NCBI GenBank assembly: GCA_045590955.1
Contig: JAZNSB010000020.1
Span: 1-64,000, forward strand
Reading direction: 5' to 3'
Origin: JAZNSB01 sp045590955
Lineage (GTDB): Bacteria > Pseudomonadota > Alphaproteobacteria > RF32 > CAG-239
DNA: 64,000 nucleotides
In this document: in pieces, positions 43,287 through 52,300 of the stretch
How the letters are laid out: the number at the start of each line of letters is the position of its first letter
How positions within the stretch are numbered: the stretch's first letter is position 1
Translations under genes and position numbers: made by a program
Notes under the pieces: generated by a model
Told to the model about the DNA's origin: nothing
Databases searched by the model: none
Seen by the model: only the letters and a program-made list of their open reading frames with translations

Positions 43287-44834
43287 ATGTCTTTGCGTGC
43301 ATCAGAAGTGTCTTCTATTATTAAAGAGAGAATATCAAATTCTTCGCTGGATACACAAGTGGCAGAAGTTGGAGAGGTTCTAAGCGTTGGTGACGGTGTT
43401 GCCAGGGTTTATGGTCTTTCAAGTGTTGAGGCTGGCGAGCTTGTAAGTTTTTCAAGTGGGGTTGTTGGTATGGCTCAAAACCTTGAAGAAGACAATGTGG
43501 GTGTTGTTATTTTTGGAGCGGACAGCTCTGTAAAAGAAGGAGATAAAGTTCAAAGAACAAAGCAAATTGTAAGTGTTCCTGTTGGCCCGGAACTTTTGGG
43601 TAGAGTGGTAGATGCGCTTGGTTACCCAATAGATGGCCTTGGAGATATTAATGCTAAAGAAACATCTTTGGTAGAAGTAAAAGCTCCTGGTATTATCCCA
43701 AGAAAAAGTGTTCATGAACCCGTCCAAACAGGGCTAAAAATTATAGATTCTCTTATTCCTATCGGCAGGGGTCAGAGAGAACTTATTATTGGTGATAGAC
43801 AAACAGGTAAAACAGCGATTATCGTGGACACTATCTTAAACCAAAAAAGAATTAACGATGCAGCCAAAACAGATGCCGATAAATTGCACTGCATATATGT
43901 TGCTATCGGACAAAAAAGATCAACGGTTGCTCAGGTTGTAAAAACATTAACAGACGCCGGTGCTATGGAGTATACCACAGTTGTTGTTGCATCTGCTTCA
44001 GATTCTGCACCAATGCAATTCTTGGCCCCGTATTCAGGATGTGCAATGGGAGAATATTTTAGAGACAGAGGTCAACACGCTATAGTGTTTTATGATGATC
44101 TTTCAAAGCAGGCTGTGGCATACAGACAAATGTCCTTGTTGCTCCGCAGACCGCCCGGTCGTGAAGCATATCCCGGGGATGTGTTCTATCTGCACTCAAG
44201 ATTACTTGAAAGAGCTGCAAAAATGAATGATGAACACGGTGGTGGCTCTTTAACGGCAATGCCTGTAATTGAAACACAAGCGGGAGACGTTTCTGCATAT
44301 ATTCCGACAAACGTAATTTCTATTACAGATGGTCAGATATTCTTAGAGAACTCTTTGTTCTATCAAGGTATAAGACCGGCAGTAAACGTGGGTATTTCAG
44401 TTTCTCGTGTTGGCTCTGCCGCACAAGTAAAAGCCATGAAACAGGTTGCCGGTAAAATTAAGCTTGATTTGGCTCAATACAGAGAAATGGAATCATTTGC
44501 TCAGTTTGCGTCAGATTTGGATAAGTCAACAAAAGCTCTTCTTGCCAGAGGTGCCAGATTGACACAGCTTTTGACACAACCTCAATATCATCCGATGACT
44601 TTATCTGAAGAAATTTTGGCAATTTTTGCCGGTGTAAAAGGATTTTTGGATAAAGTTCCTGTGGAAGATGTGTTAACATACCAAAATGAGGCATTGGCTC
44701 AAATTAAATTAGAGCACGCTGATTTTATGGAAGAAATTGAAACTAAAAAAGAAATTTCTGCAGAGTTGGAAGAAAAATTGATGAATTTCTTCACCAGATT
44801 TACAGAAGTTTTTGTTTCTGATGATGTAGCATAG
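43287..44834 (+). CDS. atpA: ATP synthase F1 alpha subunit
   Basis: Non-catalytic nucleotide-binding subunit of F1, 515 residues, full length. Walker A GDRQTGKTAI near residue 170 and the alpha-subunit signature PAVNVGISVSRVGS are intact. SD AAAGGAT; 4 bases after atpH. Confidence 0.98.
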   Translation: MSLRASEVSSIIKERISNSSLDTQVAEVGEVLSVGDGVARVYGLSSVEAGELVSFSSGVVGMAQNLEEDNVGVVIFGADSSVKEGDKVQRTKQIVSVPVGPELLGRVVDALGYPIDGLGDINAKETSLVEVKAPGIIPRKSVHEPVQTGLKIIDSLIPIGRGQRELIIGDRQTGKTAIIVDTILNQKRINDAAKTDADKLHCIYVAIGQKRSTVAQVVKTLTDAGAMEYTTVVVASASDSAPMQFLAPYSGCAMGEYFRDRGQHAIVFYDDLSKQAVAYRQMSLLLRRPPGREAYPGDVFYLHSRLLERAAKMNDEHGGGSLTAMPVIETQAGDVSAYIPTNVISITDGQIFLENSLFYQGIRPAVNVGISVSRVGSAAQVKAMKQVAGKIKLDLAQYREMESFAQFASDLDKSTKALLARGARLTQLLTQPQYHPMTLSEEILAIFAGVKGFLDKVPVEDVLTYQNEALAQIKLEHADFMEEIETKKEISAELEEKLMNFFTRFTEVFVSDDVA

Positions 44835-44842
44835 AGGGTTAA

Positions 44843-45766
44843 ATGGCAGGATTAAAGGCATTAAAAACCAGAATAGAAAGTATTAAATCAACGCAGAAAA
44901 TAACATCTGCAATGAAAATGGTTGCTGCTGCAAATTTTCATAAATCACAGATTTTATATTCTAAATCCATTTATTACATGAACAATCTGGTTTTTTCTGC
45001 AGCCAGAGCATTATATGCCGCAAAGCTTGAAGAACAAGAAATGCAATCTGAAATCAAATATCCAAAACTGATGCAAGAACCGACAAATCCGCAAAAGTAT
45101 TTATTGGTAGTATTTGCATCCAATAGCGGATTGTGCGGAAACTACAATGCATTGGTTGCTAAAGAAGCATTAAACAGAATTAAAGAACTTTTGGATCAGG
45201 GAAAGTCTGTAGAAGTTATATGCGTTGGTAAGAAAGCATATTTACCTCTCAAACGCAAATATGGCAAAATTATTTCACAGGTAATAGAAGACATTCCCGA
45301 AAACGGAGCAAATTACCAAGAAAGTCAACGTTTTGCAGAAATGCTGATAAATAAGTTTGAAGCTGCTGAGTTTGATGTTTGCGAGGCAATATACACCAAA
45401 TTTGTTTCAGTATTACACAGAGATGTAAAACCGGAAAGAATTATACCGATAGATATCAATGGTTTTGAATATAACAAAGAAAACCAAGCAAACAACATGG
45501 ATGACAACCATGCAATTTATGAGTTTGAACCATCAGGTATCAAATTTTTGGAATTATTGTTGCCCAAACTTTTGAATGAAAGCATATTTCAGATATTTGT
45601 GAATACGCAGACTTCAGAACATGGTGCCAGAATGACCTCAATGGACAATGCCACCAGATCTGCAAAAGAAATGATATCTACATTAACCTTAAAATATAAC
45701 AGAATGCGCCAAACAGCAATTACTACCGAATTGGTAGAAATTATATCCGGTGCAGAGGCTCTTTAA
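44843..45766 (+). CDS. atpG: ATP synthase F1 gamma subunit
   Basis: Rotor shaft of F1, 307 residues. N-terminal LKTRIESIKSTQKITSAMKMVAAA and C-terminal ARMTSMDNATRSAKEMI helices are the conserved coiled-coil parts. Lies 8 bases after atpA. Confidence 0.97.
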   Translation: MAGLKALKTRIESIKSTQKITSAMKMVAAANFHKSQILYSKSIYYMNNLVFSAARALYAAKLEEQEMQSEIKYPKLMQEPTNPQKYLLVVFASNSGLCGNYNALVAKEALNRIKELLDQGKSVEVICVGKKAYLPLKRKYGKIISQVIEDIPENGANYQESQRFAEMLINKFEAAEFDVCEAIYTKFVSVLHRDVKPERIIPIDINGFEYNKENQANNMDDNHAIYEFEPSGIKFLELLLPKLLNESIFQIFVNTQTSEHGARMTSMDNATRSAKEMISTLTLKYNRMRQTAITTELVEIISGAEAL

Positions 45767-45783
45767 AAAATAAGGAGAAAACA

Positions 45784-47382
45784 ATGGCCACAAAGAAAAC
45801 AACAACCACAACTAAAAGTTCAGCAAAAAAGACACCCGCCAAAACAACTAAAACAACAAGCAAGGCAAAAGTTGTTGCACCTGTTTCAAAAAAGGTTCAA
45901 AGCAATAAACAAGAAGAAATTTTAGAAGTTAAAGAACTACAAGCAAAAATTGCTAAAGCAGACAAGACAAAATTGGGCTATATACACCAAGTAATGGGAG
46001 CCGTTGTTGATGTAAGGTTTGAAAAAGACGGCGATTTGCCAAATATCTTAGATGCGCTAGAGTGTGACAATCATGGTCATAAATTGGTTTTAGAAGTGGC
46101 TCAACACTTGGGCGAAGATGTGGTAAGAACCATTGCCATGGACACCACAGACGGCTTACAAAGAGGCATGCCCGTATATAACACAAACGCTCCGATTAAA
46201 GTTCCTGTAGGACCTGAGCTTTTAGGCAGAATTGTAAACGTAATCGGCGAACCTGTTGATGCCAGAGGTCCCATTAACAGCAAATTAGAATATCCCATTC
46301 ACAGACCGGCTCCTGCATTTGTTGACCAGTCAACAGAAACACAAATTTTGATTACCGGCATTAAAGTAATTGACTTGCTTGAACCATATGCCAAAGGAGG
46401 TAAAATAGGTTTGTTTGGCGGCGCCGGAGTTGGTAAAACCGTTTTGATTATGGAGCTTATAAATAACGTTGCCAAAGGTCATGGCGGATATTCCGTATTT
46501 GCCGGCGTTGGAGAAAGAACCAGAGAAGGTAATGACCTTTATCATGAAATGATTGAATCAGGTGTTATAGACCTTAAGGGCAATAAGTCAAAAAGCGTGC
46601 TTGTATACGGCCAAATGAACGAGCCTCCTGGAGCCAGAGCCAGAGTTGCACTTTCCGGTTTGACACAGGCAGAATACTTTAGAGATGTAGAACATCAAGA
46701 TGTGTTGTTCTTTGTAGATAACATCTTCCGTTTTACTCAAGCAGGTTCAGAAGTATCTGCGCTTTTGGGACGTATTCCGTCAGCGGTCGGATATCAACCA
46801 ACCCTTGGCACTGACATGGGCAATATGCAGGAAAGAATTACATCAACAAAAGACGGTTCAATTACCTCTGTTCAGGCTGTGTACGTTCCTGCAGATGACT
46901 TGACCGACCCTGCACCGGCTGCAACATTCTCTCACTTAGATGCAACAACCGTGCTTTCAAGACAAATTGCAGAACTTGGAATATATCCTGCTGTTGATCC
47001 GCTTGATTCAACATCCAGAATTTTAGATCCTAAAATTGTTGGAGATGAACACTATATGGTTGCCAGAAGAGTGCAAGAAATTTTGCAAAAATATAAATCA
47101 TTGCAAGACATTATTGCCATTTTAGGTATGGATGAGCTCTCAGAAGCAGATAAGCTCATTGTTTCAAGGGCCAGAAAAATTCAAAAATTCTTGTCACAGC
47201 CGTTTTCTGTGGCAGAGGTATTTACCGGAATGCCAGGCAAGTTTGTGTCACTGGAAGATACCATTAAAGGCTTTAAGGGAATCATTGAAGGAAAATATGA
47301 TGACGTTCCGGAACAAGCTTTTTATATGGTAGGCACCATTGAAGAAGCATTAGAAAAAGCACAACAAATGAAAGAAGAATAA
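45784..47382 (+). CDS. atpD: ATP synthase F1 beta subunit with N-terminal extension
   Basis: Catalytic subunit of F1, 532 residues. Before the usual start of the beta fold (YIHQVMGAVVDVRF) there are about 65 extra residues, rich in Lys, Thr and Ala; similar low-complexity extensions occur in several alphaproteobacterial AtpD proteins. Walker A GGAGVGKTVL, the catalytic GERTREGNDLY and the ATP-synthase signature PAVDPLDSTS are intact. SD AAGGAG sets the start. Confidence 0.98.
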   Translation: MATKKTTTTTKSSAKKTPAKTTKTTSKAKVVAPVSKKVQSNKQEEILEVKELQAKIAKADKTKLGYIHQVMGAVVDVRFEKDGDLPNILDALECDNHGHKLVLEVAQHLGEDVVRTIAMDTTDGLQRGMPVYNTNAPIKVPVGPELLGRIVNVIGEPVDARGPINSKLEYPIHRPAPAFVDQSTETQILITGIKVIDLLEPYAKGGKIGLFGGAGVGKTVLIMELINNVAKGHGGYSVFAGVGERTREGNDLYHEMIESGVIDLKGNKSKSVLVYGQMNEPPGARARVALSGLTQAEYFRDVEHQDVLFFVDNIFRFTQAGSEVSALLGRIPSAVGYQPTLGTDMGNMQERITSTKDGSITSVQAVYVPADDLTDPAPAATFSHLDATTVLSRQIAELGIYPAVDPLDSTSRILDPKIVGDEHYMVARRVQEILQKYKSLQDIIAILGMDELSEADKLIVSRARKIQKFLSQPFSVAEVFTGMPGKFVSLEDTIKGFKGIIEGKYDDVPEQAFYMVGTIEEALEKAQQMKEE

Positions 47383-47383
47383 A

Positions 47384-47761
47384 ATGCTTGCAGGAATTAC
47401 CTTTAGAATTGCAACACCTTCAAAAATTTTGCAGACCGAAAGGGTAAGCAAGGTTGTTTTGCCGGCATATAACGGCACTGTAACCATCTTGCCCAAAAGG
47501 GCTCCGAGTTTGTTTGTTTTAGATTGCGGACTTGTAAAAGTGCTTGATGAAAACAATAAAACCGTTGAAACATTTTTTGTTTCAGGAGGAGTTGCTGATG
47601 TTGCCAAAGACAGATGCGCAATTTCTGCAGAAATAGCAATAAATGCTTTTGATTATAATTTGCAAAGTGCTCAAAAAGAACTTGAAAAACAAGCTCTCAG
47701 TATGGCAGAGAAAAATTTTTATGAAATGATAGTTTTATATTATAAAACAAATCAAAAATAA
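47384..47761 (+). CDS. atpC: ATP synthase F1 epsilon subunit
   Basis: Regulatory rotor subunit of 125 residues with the N-terminal beta barrel (GTVTILPKRAPSLFVLDCG, FFVSGGVADV) and a shorter-than-usual C-terminal helical part. Starts one base after the atpD stop. Last gene of the operon; the F0 genes (atpB, E, F) are not here. Confidence 0.93.
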   Translation: MLAGITFRIATPSKILQTERVSKVVLPAYNGTVTILPKRAPSLFVLDCGLVKVLDENNKTVETFFVSGGVADVAKDRCAISAEIAINAFDYNLQSAQKELEKQALSMAEKNFYEMIVLYYKTNQK

Positions 47762-47786
47762 AATATAAATGATTATAAAATCCAAA

Positions 47787-47815
47787 AAAAACCTCTCAAA
47801 AGAGAGGTTTTTTTA
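47787..47815. terminator. Terminator of atpHAGDC
   Basis: Eleven-bp stem AAAAACCTCTC with GAGAGGTTTTT around a 4-base loop; A and T tracts on both sides also suit the convergent gene at 47817. Confidence 0.92.
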
Positions 47816-47816
47816 T

Positions 47817-48203
47817 TTATTTAGAAAATCTTCTTCTTAGCCTGTTAAAGAAGCTTGTCTTTTCCTCCGGAACTTCAGTTTTTATTTCAACAGGGGCAGT
47901 TTTCAGCTCTTTTTTTTCTTCTTTTGGCTGTATTTCTTCCGGCTCAAGATACCCGGTCAAAACCAATTTTGCTGTTTCTTCTGCAATATATTTTTTTTCT
48001 ATATCAGCATGTTTTGTTGCAATTTCTGCGTTAAATTCTTGCGGATTACTCACATCTGCCTTAAGTTTTACTTGTTTTAGCACAGCTTTTTTTACTGCCG
48101 GAGATTGCATTTCAATGCTTCTTCTTGCCTGTTCAAGTTGTTGAGCATTTGCCACTGAGCAAAGCAATAAACAGGCACCTGTTGTGAGTAGTAATTTTTT
48201 CAT
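47817..48203 (-). CDS. Small exported protein of unknown function
   Basis: Encodes 128 residues: a signal peptide (site near residue 20, ANA-QQ), then Lys/Glu-rich helical segments, a Pro-Glu-rich linker and an Arg-rich end (RLRRRFSK). Likely periplasmic. It follows the exported gene at 48216 by 12 bases and they probably form an operon. No family recognised. Confidence 0.7.
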   Translation of the reverse strand: MKKLLLTTGACLLLCSVANAQQLEQARRSIEMQSPAVKKAVLKQVKLKADVSNPQEFNAEIATKHADIEKKYIAEETAKLVLTGYLEPEEIQPKEEKKELKTAPVEIKTEVPEEKTSFFNRLRRRFSK

Positions 48204-48215
48204 GTTATCTCTCCC

Positions 48216-48818
48216 TTAATCTGTTCCCAAAAGGTCAATAGAGTTAAATAAAAGGTTTCTTGTATCCAAACCTGTATTATCTTCAAACATTTCTATGGCT
48301 TTTACTCCCAACGTGTCTGCAGGAGTATTGCCTGTGCCCAATTCATCAAATGCTTGTCTTAATTTTTTTGCATAGTTTTTGGGCATATTTTTAATGTTCT
48401 CATCGTAAGATGTTGGTATTTTATAACCTAATTTTCTTAAATGTTCCAATCCAACAATCATATTATGACGGTTTACTTCCGGTGCAATCATTTCTTGTCC
48501 GTAAGCTGTTCCGTAAGTTGTAGCTTCTCCAACATAATTAAGGTTTCCGTGTTTACCTGAACCTCTCCATGTCTGAATTCCGCTTCTGTCTCTTGCATAT
48601 GCCCATGGATCAACCGGAATTACTTGTCCTTTTGTTGCAGCATCTTCATACAATGGAGCATTTGGCACATTGGGCAGGGGTTGTTGTGGTAAATTATCTC
48701 CGAAATATCCATCATTTGGCTGCGGAGGAGTAGCTTGCCAAGGGTTTGCCGGTAGTTGTGCATTAGCATTAACCGCCATAAAAGCAAATAAGACTGAAAA
48801 TATAAAACATTTTTTCAT
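48216..48818 (-). CDS. Exported protein of unknown function, Pro-rich
   Basis: A 200-residue precursor with a clear signal peptide (residues 1-20, ANA-QL) and a Pro/Asn/Gln-rich N-terminal part (NPWQATPPQPNDG) before a folded C-terminal region. The GGAGG SD lies 8 bases before the ATG at 48818, which excludes an in-frame start five codons upstream. I recognise no family. Confidence 0.7.
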   Translation of the reverse strand: MKKCFIFSVLFAFMAVNANAQLPANPWQATPPQPNDGYFGDNLPQQPLPNVPNAPLYEDAATKGQVIPVDPWAYARDRSGIQTWRGSGKHGNLNYVGEATTYGTAYGQEMIAPEVNRHNMIVGLEHLRKLGYKIPTSYDENIKNMPKNYAKKLRQAFDELGTGNTPADTLGVKAIEMFEDNTGLDTRNLLFNSIDLLGTD

Positions 48819-48883
48819 GATATAATCCTCCAAATATATCTAATTATATCACATATTTTATCGGAATATATATTACAAAATTG

Positions 48884-49537
48884 TTAAAATTTTGATTTTA
48901 ATGAGCTTATTTCTTTTTTTAAATTCTCAATTTCTTTTTCAAGAGGATTTATAAAATCAGGAGTAATTCCGTAAGCGCAAAAATCTTTTGATTTGTCTTT
49001 TGCTTTAGATTGATGAGCAGGAACACCAACAGCCGTAACATCAGGCTTAACATCTTTAACAACCACGGCGTTTGCCCCTATTTTTGCGTTATCGCCCACT
49101 TTTATCGGTCCCAAAATCTGAGCTCCTGATCCAATAATTACATTATTTCCTATTGTTGGGTGCCTTTTATCTGTTACTTTGCCTTTAGTAGAAAATACCA
49201 AGGTTCCCCCCAAGGTAGATCCCTGGTACATTGTTACATTATCACCAATTTCTGCTGTTTGGCCAATAACCACTCCAAATCCGTGGTCAATAAAAAATCC
49301 TTTGCCTATCTTTGCGCCGGGGTGAATTTCTATTCCTGTAAAGAATCTGGTAAGTTGAGATAAAATTCTGGCGCAGAGTCTAAAATTTTTTTGCCATAAA
49401 AAATGATTAATTCTATAAGAAACAACAGCCTGTAATCCCGCACAACAAAGTAAAGCCTCAATTTTTGAGTTTGTTGCAGGGTCTCTTTCTAATACGGCAT
49501 CAATGTCTTGTAAAATTATCTTGAAATTTGCAATCAT
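48884..49537 (-). CDS. cysE: Serine O-acetyltransferase
   Basis: Makes O-acetylserine for cysteine synthesis. The 217-residue protein has an N-terminal helical domain and a left-handed beta-helix of hexapeptide repeats with catalytic-site segments IEIHPGAKIGKGFFIDHG and GSTLGG. It is shorter than E. coli CysE, like the compact type found with CysK in many bacteria, and ends in a charged coil. No cysK in the window. Confidence 0.92.
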   Translation of the reverse strand: MIANFKIILQDIDAVLERDPATNSKIEALLCCAGLQAVVSYRINHFLWQKNFRLCARILSQLTRFFTGIEIHPGAKIGKGFFIDHGFGVVIGQTAEIGDNVTMYQGSTLGGTLVFSTKGKVTDKRHPTIGNNVIIGSGAQILGPIKVGDNAKIGANAVVVKDVKPDVTAVGVPAHQSKAKDKSKDFCAYGITPDFINPLEKEIENLKKEISSLKSKF

Positions 49538-49603
49538 TTTATGTTACATTCCTAAAAGCATGAAAATAATATAAATATATAATACTAAAAATAGGTTAAG
49601 AAA

Positions 49604-50359
49604 ATGACAGAAGTAATTTTTAATGGTCACGCAGGCAGATTAGAGGGAAGGTATCATCATTCAGACAGACCTCATGCCCCGGTTGCGTTAATTTTACACC
49701 CCCATCCGCAATATGGCGGAACAATGAACAACAAAGTTGTATACAGCTTGTTTAATTGTTTTAAAGATCTTGGTTTTTCTGTATTAAGATTTAACTTTAG
49801 AAGTGTTGGCCGTTCTCAAGGAGAATTTGAAGACGGTCCGGGAGAACTTTCAGACGCTACGGCAGCCTTAGATTGGTTGCAGTCTGTAAATCCTGATGCC
49901 AGACAATGCTGGATTGCAGGATACTCTTTTGGAGCTTGGGTAGGTTTGCAACTTTTAATGCGCAGACCGGATATTAACAGTTTTGTAGCCGTATCACCGC
50001 CAGCCAATGAAAAAGATTTTGCATTTTTGGCGCCTTGTCCAACGTCTGGTCTTTTGGTTCAGGGCGGAAAAGACGAAATTGTAAATCCGCAATCTGTGGC
50101 ACAACTTGCAAAAAGATTAAATGTTCAAAGAAACATAGAAGTAGATTTTGCTTTGCTTGAAGAAGCAGACCACATGTATAACGGATTGCTGGTAGATTTA
50201 TATAAAATTGTCGGCAACTATGTAATATCTGCCGTTCAAAGAAAGGCTCCGCAAAAAAAACGCAGAGGCCGTCGTAAAAAAATAGAAATACAAATGGCAG
50301 AAGCTCAAAACGTTCAACAGACAGAAGAAATAAATGATTTTCCGGATGATGAAGAATAA
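49604..50359 (+). CDS. Alpha/beta hydrolase with basic C-terminal tail
   Basis: A 251-residue alpha/beta hydrolase of the small cytosolic type. HPHPQYGGTMNNKVV near residue 33 and FNFRSVGRSQGEFE are family hallmarks; the nucleophile Ser is in GYSFGA near residue 108 and the His in EADHMYNG. After about residue 210 there is a strongly basic patch (KAPQKKRRGRRKK) and an acidic end, not part of the fold. Substrate unknown. Confidence 0.82.
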   Translation: MTEVIFNGHAGRLEGRYHHSDRPHAPVALILHPHPQYGGTMNNKVVYSLFNCFKDLGFSVLRFNFRSVGRSQGEFEDGPGELSDATAALDWLQSVNPDARQCWIAGYSFGAWVGLQLLMRRPDINSFVAVSPPANEKDFAFLAPCPTSGLLVQGGKDEIVNPQSVAQLAKRLNVQRNIEVDFALLEEADHMYNGLLVDLYKIVGNYVISAVQRKAPQKKRRGRRKKIEIQMAEAQNVQQTEEINDFPDDEE

Positions 50360-50365
50360 AATATA

Positions 50366-50397
50366 AAAAAAAAGCCTCTTTTCAGAGGCTTTTTTTT
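50366..50397. terminator. Bidirectional terminator
   Basis: Stem AAAAAGCCTCT with AGAGGCTTTTT around TTTC, between the convergent hydrolase gene and flgL; its T tract overlaps the flgL stop. Confidence 0.92.
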
Positions 50398-52288
50398 ATT
50401 TCAAATAATTTAACAAAGACAAATCAAGCGCTGAAGATAGCACGGAATAAGATGCGCTTAAGCTTGATTGTGCCATCAGCAACATAGTAGACGCTTCTGC
50501 TTTATCCACTTGTTTAAGTGAGGCAATACTTTCTGTAAGATTATTCTGAATCAGTTCTTGATTTTTTGTAACGTTGCTTATTGTTAGCATATTTGTGGTT
50601 ACTTTGAGCATCACGGTTGACAAATCAGAATTTTTTGCCTGAGTTCCGCTGGTATGAGATGACGAAGCAGATATAATGTTATTTAAAGCTTCTTCGCAAA
50701 TTTTTACTATTTCATTAGGATCAATTTTTGAAGACAAATTATCTGCCGGATTTCTGGTATCTACCAAATTTCCTTGAGCCAAAGTTCCCAACGCAGTCAT
50801 AATTTTTGCAAACACACTGTCAGAAGCGTTTATATCAAAAGATATTGACTGATTTTCAGAAATCATTTTGTTTGTAGAACCTGCAGACCCTGTATAATAG
50901 CTTACAGAGTTTATGCTCCATGGTTTATCTCCGGAAACTGTAGTGCCTCCTGCACTATACAGACTTGTGTTCATACTGACAGTCATTGTTTTTCCGTCCG
51001 GGCTGACTTGCAATACTTGAGCACCCTCAGGAAGTCCGGATAATCCGTCAAAAGAAATTACTGTTCCTTTGGCAAATGTTGTGCTAAAGCCAATTCCTTG
51101 ACCATTTGTTATTGTTGTGGTTGTTGTAATACCGCCTTGAGTTTTAATTGTTTTTCCGTCTTTAGATACTTCATCAATCACAAATTGTTGATACCTTCCT
51201 GTGTTTTGATTATAAACATTAATGGTATCTCCTGCTTTTAAGGTGTTAAAAGCACCATATTTTGTAGCTCTGATAGATTGAGTATCTGCGTCAAAAGTAA
51301 TATCTCCGGTAACATCTTCTCCTCCATCTAACACTTTTGTATCAAAAGATCCGCTGGTTGCACTAATTTGAACCTGATTGCCGTCTGCCGGACCAAAAAC
51401 AATATCACCGGTGTTAATACCGCTAACGGTTCTGTTTGATAAAGAAGCGTTGGTATGCATAGGATATGAGATATTTATGCCATCATAATAACTTTGAAAT
51501 TCTTCCAAAGAAGAAAAGGCAAATTTTACCGGTTCTGTTGAAGCTCCGCCACCAAACAAATACTTTCCATCCAAGTTAATGTTTAGAGCGTCGGCAATAA
51601 GTTGCAAAGTTGCGAAAGCAGAAGCTTGCAACTGAACATATGTAGATTCTTGGTCGGGAGCCATTGTATGAGCCGGATTTGTAGAAATTCCGTCAAGTTG
51701 TAAAACAGAAGAAGTTCCATTTACCGTATAAAGCGGAAAGCTCAACAACGTTCCGTCAGCAGTGCATCCGCTGTTTGCAGGCAATTTATTCATTAAAGCA
51801 TCAATAATGTCTTGAGCTGTATAGGCAGAGCTAATATCAATATCTGTTGCACTTGCTGCACCAGACGTTTTGAAAGTATATTGCACACCGTTAATGGTTA
51901 AAGTTTTATCATGATAGGCACTAACGTTGTTGTTATTAAAATAAATTGCTCCGCCGGTATAATCTGGAGTAATGTTAGATTTTGCCACAGAATAAAACTC
52001 TGTTATGGTTGTTTTAAAGTTTGCAATTGCATTACTGATTGTTTCTAAAGATGTGTTCATCATCTCAAGTTCGGCAGAAAGTATTTTGTTATTTTCCATA
52101 AATGTATTGACCAAACTTGAAGAAGCTTCCATAGAGACAATGTTATATGCGCTTATACCATATCCTGAATAGTTCTGAGCCTTTAAGCCTGTGGTTGCCT
52201 GATAGCTGTATTTATCAACATCAGCTTTTAGCTTTAGTGCATTAGACACCATATTCATATTGCTCATATATGTAGGTACTCTTGTCAT
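50396..52288 (-). CDS. flgL: Flagellar hook-filament junction protein FlgL (long form)
   Basis: Hook-associated protein 3 joins hook and filament. The N terminus (about residues 1-100, RVPTYMSNMNMVSNALKLKA) and C terminus (SLKQVDKAEASTMLLMAQ) form the conserved flagellin-type D0/D1 helices. The 630 residues are about twice the length of enteric FlgL, the extra being a Gly/Thr/Ser-rich exposed middle region. Follows flgK by 12 bases. Confidence 0.85.
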   Translation of the reverse strand: MTRVPTYMSNMNMVSNALKLKADVDKYSYQATTGLKAQNYSGYGISAYNIVSMEASSSLVNTFMENNKILSAELEMMNTSLETISNAIANFKTTITEFYSVAKSNITPDYTGGAIYFNNNNVSAYHDKTLTINGVQYTFKTSGAASATDIDISSAYTAQDIIDALMNKLPANSGCTADGTLLSFPLYTVNGTSSVLQLDGISTNPAHTMAPDQESTYVQLQASAFATLQLIADALNINLDGKYLFGGGASTEPVKFAFSSLEEFQSYYDGINISYPMHTNASLSNRTVSGINTGDIVFGPADGNQVQISATSGSFDTKVLDGGEDVTGDITFDADTQSIRATKYGAFNTLKAGDTINVYNQNTGRYQQFVIDEVSKDGKTIKTQGGITTTTTITNGQGIGFSTTFAKGTVISFDGLSGLPEGAQVLQVSPDGKTMTVSMNTSLYSAGGTTVSGDKPWSINSVSYYTGSAGSTNKMISENQSISFDINASDSVFAKIMTALGTLAQGNLVDTRNPADNLSSKIDPNEIVKICEEALNNIISASSSHTSGTQAKNSDLSTVMLKVTTNMLTISNVTKNQELIQNNLTESIASLKQVDKAEASTMLLMAQSSLSASYSVLSSALDLSLLNYLK

Positions 52289-52300
52289 GTCTTATCTCCT

